DNA from: Polytrichum commune
Taxonomy: Eukaryota > Streptophyta > Polytrichopsida > Polytrichales > Polytrichaceae
NCBI GenBank assembly: GCA_950295325.1
Contig: OX485807.1
Coordinates: 126,501 to 190,500 of the forward strand
DNA length: 64,000 nt
Reading direction: 5' to 3'
Within the stretch, counting starts at the first letter, position 1, and every line of letters starts with the position of its first letter. The notes under the pieces are model-generated. The model saw only the letters and a list, made by a program, of their open reading frames with translations. It was not told the origin of the DNA and did no database searches. The translations under genes and the position numbers were made by a program. Shown piece by piece: positions 63,086-64,000 of this stretch.

Positions 63086-63408
63086 TATTAGTTTATTGTA
63101 ATTAATTGTGATTAGTAACTAGTAAAACATGCCACGTCAGCAACCTTCATCTCCGAACATCTGGAACCTTCATCCCCGGACTTCCTTCGCGAAGCTTCTG
63201 GACACCTTCACCCGGCGATAAGAACTCAGGCACAAAGAAAATAGAGAGGTAGTTATTGCTGACATTATCTAGGTTACACAACACATTGTAGAGACTGACA
63301 TATTACAAGTAGATAGTTAGTTTTTAAGCAGATAGTTACATACACGTGTTCTACTTATATTGCAATAATTCTGTATTACTATGTGTGAATACAAAGTGTT
63401 TTGTGTCT
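63086..63408 (+). mobile_element. Copia 3' LTR
   Basis: Near-identical to 58036-58368. It lacks 12 bp near the AATAAAGAACTACT region of the 5' copy, and the last few bases (GTGCA) are missing or replaced. It abuts a minus-strand copia integrase frame, so the element appears to sit inside another copia copy. No matching target duplication was found. Confidence 0.85.
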
Positions 63409-63985
63409 ATCTTCATCTTGATTCGATTCGTGAGGTATATAGTCCCTTTGTGTATGATTAGAACCGTCACTCAAAGATGGCATGCTTACACTTGGTTTGT
63501 CAGTTGATGCTGCTGGTGCAATCTGAGAATGTGGGATAGAAACTGCAACACTTTCAATATGGGGTTCTATGGATTTAGGCATGATGTCTACGGTTTGAAT
63601 ACCCATAGTCTCATGTATAACAACATCCACCCCAACATAAATCCTCTTGGTACTGGGGTCCCAAAGTCGATATGCTCTCCTTTTTTGGTCATACCCGACT
63701 AGTAGAAGCTTCTGACTCTTAGCATCTAACTTGGTTCTGTGTTTTTTTGGAATGTGAAGATACGCATCGCTACCAAAAGCTCGGAAATAAGACACATCAG
63801 GTACCTGTCGGAACATTTGTTCGAATGAAGCAGTGTCTGTAAGCTGCCTGTTGACTGTGCGATTCCAGACAAACACGGCTGTGCTAGCAGCTTCGGCCCA
63901 GAGGGTCAAAGGTAAGTCTCTGGAGTGTAGCATACTCCTTGTGGCTTCCACAATGGTCCTATTGTTACGTTCTATGAAACCATTT
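63409..63985 (-). pseudogene. Ty1/copia integrase C-terminal fragment
   Basis: Minus-strand frame running in from beyond the right edge. It starts QNGFIERNNRTIVEATRSML, the end of the integrase core with its catalytic Glu in the N-G-x-x-E-R block. It continues LWAEAASTAVFVWNR, FRAFGSDAYLHIPKKHR and LLLVGYDQKRRAYRLWDP. A TAA precedes QNG where copia proteins usually have a codon of a P-Q-Q-N-G block. The frame is truncated at 63409, where the copia 3' LTR begins; the last codons of the open frame are LTR sequence. Confidence 0.85.
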
Positions 63986-64000
63986 TGTTATGATGTATAT

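Overview
This window looks like nuclear DNA of a land plant. It holds three intron-containing housekeeping genes with plant-type relatives: AMP deaminase, 20S proteasome beta-5 and a THADA/Trm732 homologue. They have GT-AG introns, and TTTAGGG-type telomere motifs occur nearby. They sit among nested Ty3/gypsy, Ty1/copia, LINE, SINE and PIF/Harbinger remnants, as in a large repeat-rich genome. A seedless lineage (fern, lycophyte or bryophyte) is my guess from the unusual LINE and the very large THADA exons. The sequence alone does not prove this.

Layout. 1-4919 (+): the last 13 exons of AMP deaminase; the 5' half lies outside the window. 4920-9761: non-coding, with a tRNA-derived SINE at 6040-6280. 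9762-12684 (-): complete seven-exon proteasome beta-5 gene (269 aa). 12685-18810: non-coding, with a decayed LINE C-terminus near 17 kb and a short interstitial telomere tract. 18811-26827 (-): complete five-exon THADA/Trm732 homologue (2283 aa). Just upstream of its start are four tandem ~135-bp repeats carrying telo-boxes. 27.7-28.8 kb: a large inverted repeat split by a second SINE family. 31.8-32.8 kb: dead Harbinger transposase. 33.2-40 kb: Ty3/gypsy remnant with a solo LTR nested in its integrase, preceded by a related LTR containing a ~62-bp minisatellite.

The standout is a full-length non-LTR retrotransposon at 40511-51900, bounded by a perfect 13-bp target-site duplication and interrupted by a 2.2-kb solo LTR. 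Mentally removing the LTR and one TSD copy leaves one reading frame, with only three in-frame stops. That frame encodes, in order: a basic hexapeptide-repeat leader, a perfect 2A-like ribosome-skipping motif (GDIESNPGP), an APE-type endonuclease, reverse transcriptase, RNase H, a Cys/His finger, and a C-terminal segment resembling a restriction-like endonuclease. A 2A peptide together with two endonuclease types in one plant LINE would be a Dualen-like element with an unusual expression strategy. Its 3' tail, ending in (CTAT)n, is shared with the SINE at 28.4 kb, which suggests a LINE/SINE partnership.

52-64 kb: another LTR of the gypsy-type family, a minus-strand gypsy gag-protease remnant with a tRNA-iMet primer site, and an internally deleted copia element (58036-63408) with two ~96% identical LTRs. 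The copia element has a half-tRNA-type primer site and a 2.8-kb LTR-bounded insertion. At the right edge is a minus-strand copia integrase fragment.

The three host genes are unrelated in function (purine nucleotide metabolism, protein degradation, tRNA modification). Their proximity is not an operon-like arrangement. All features were read by eye; no database search was run.
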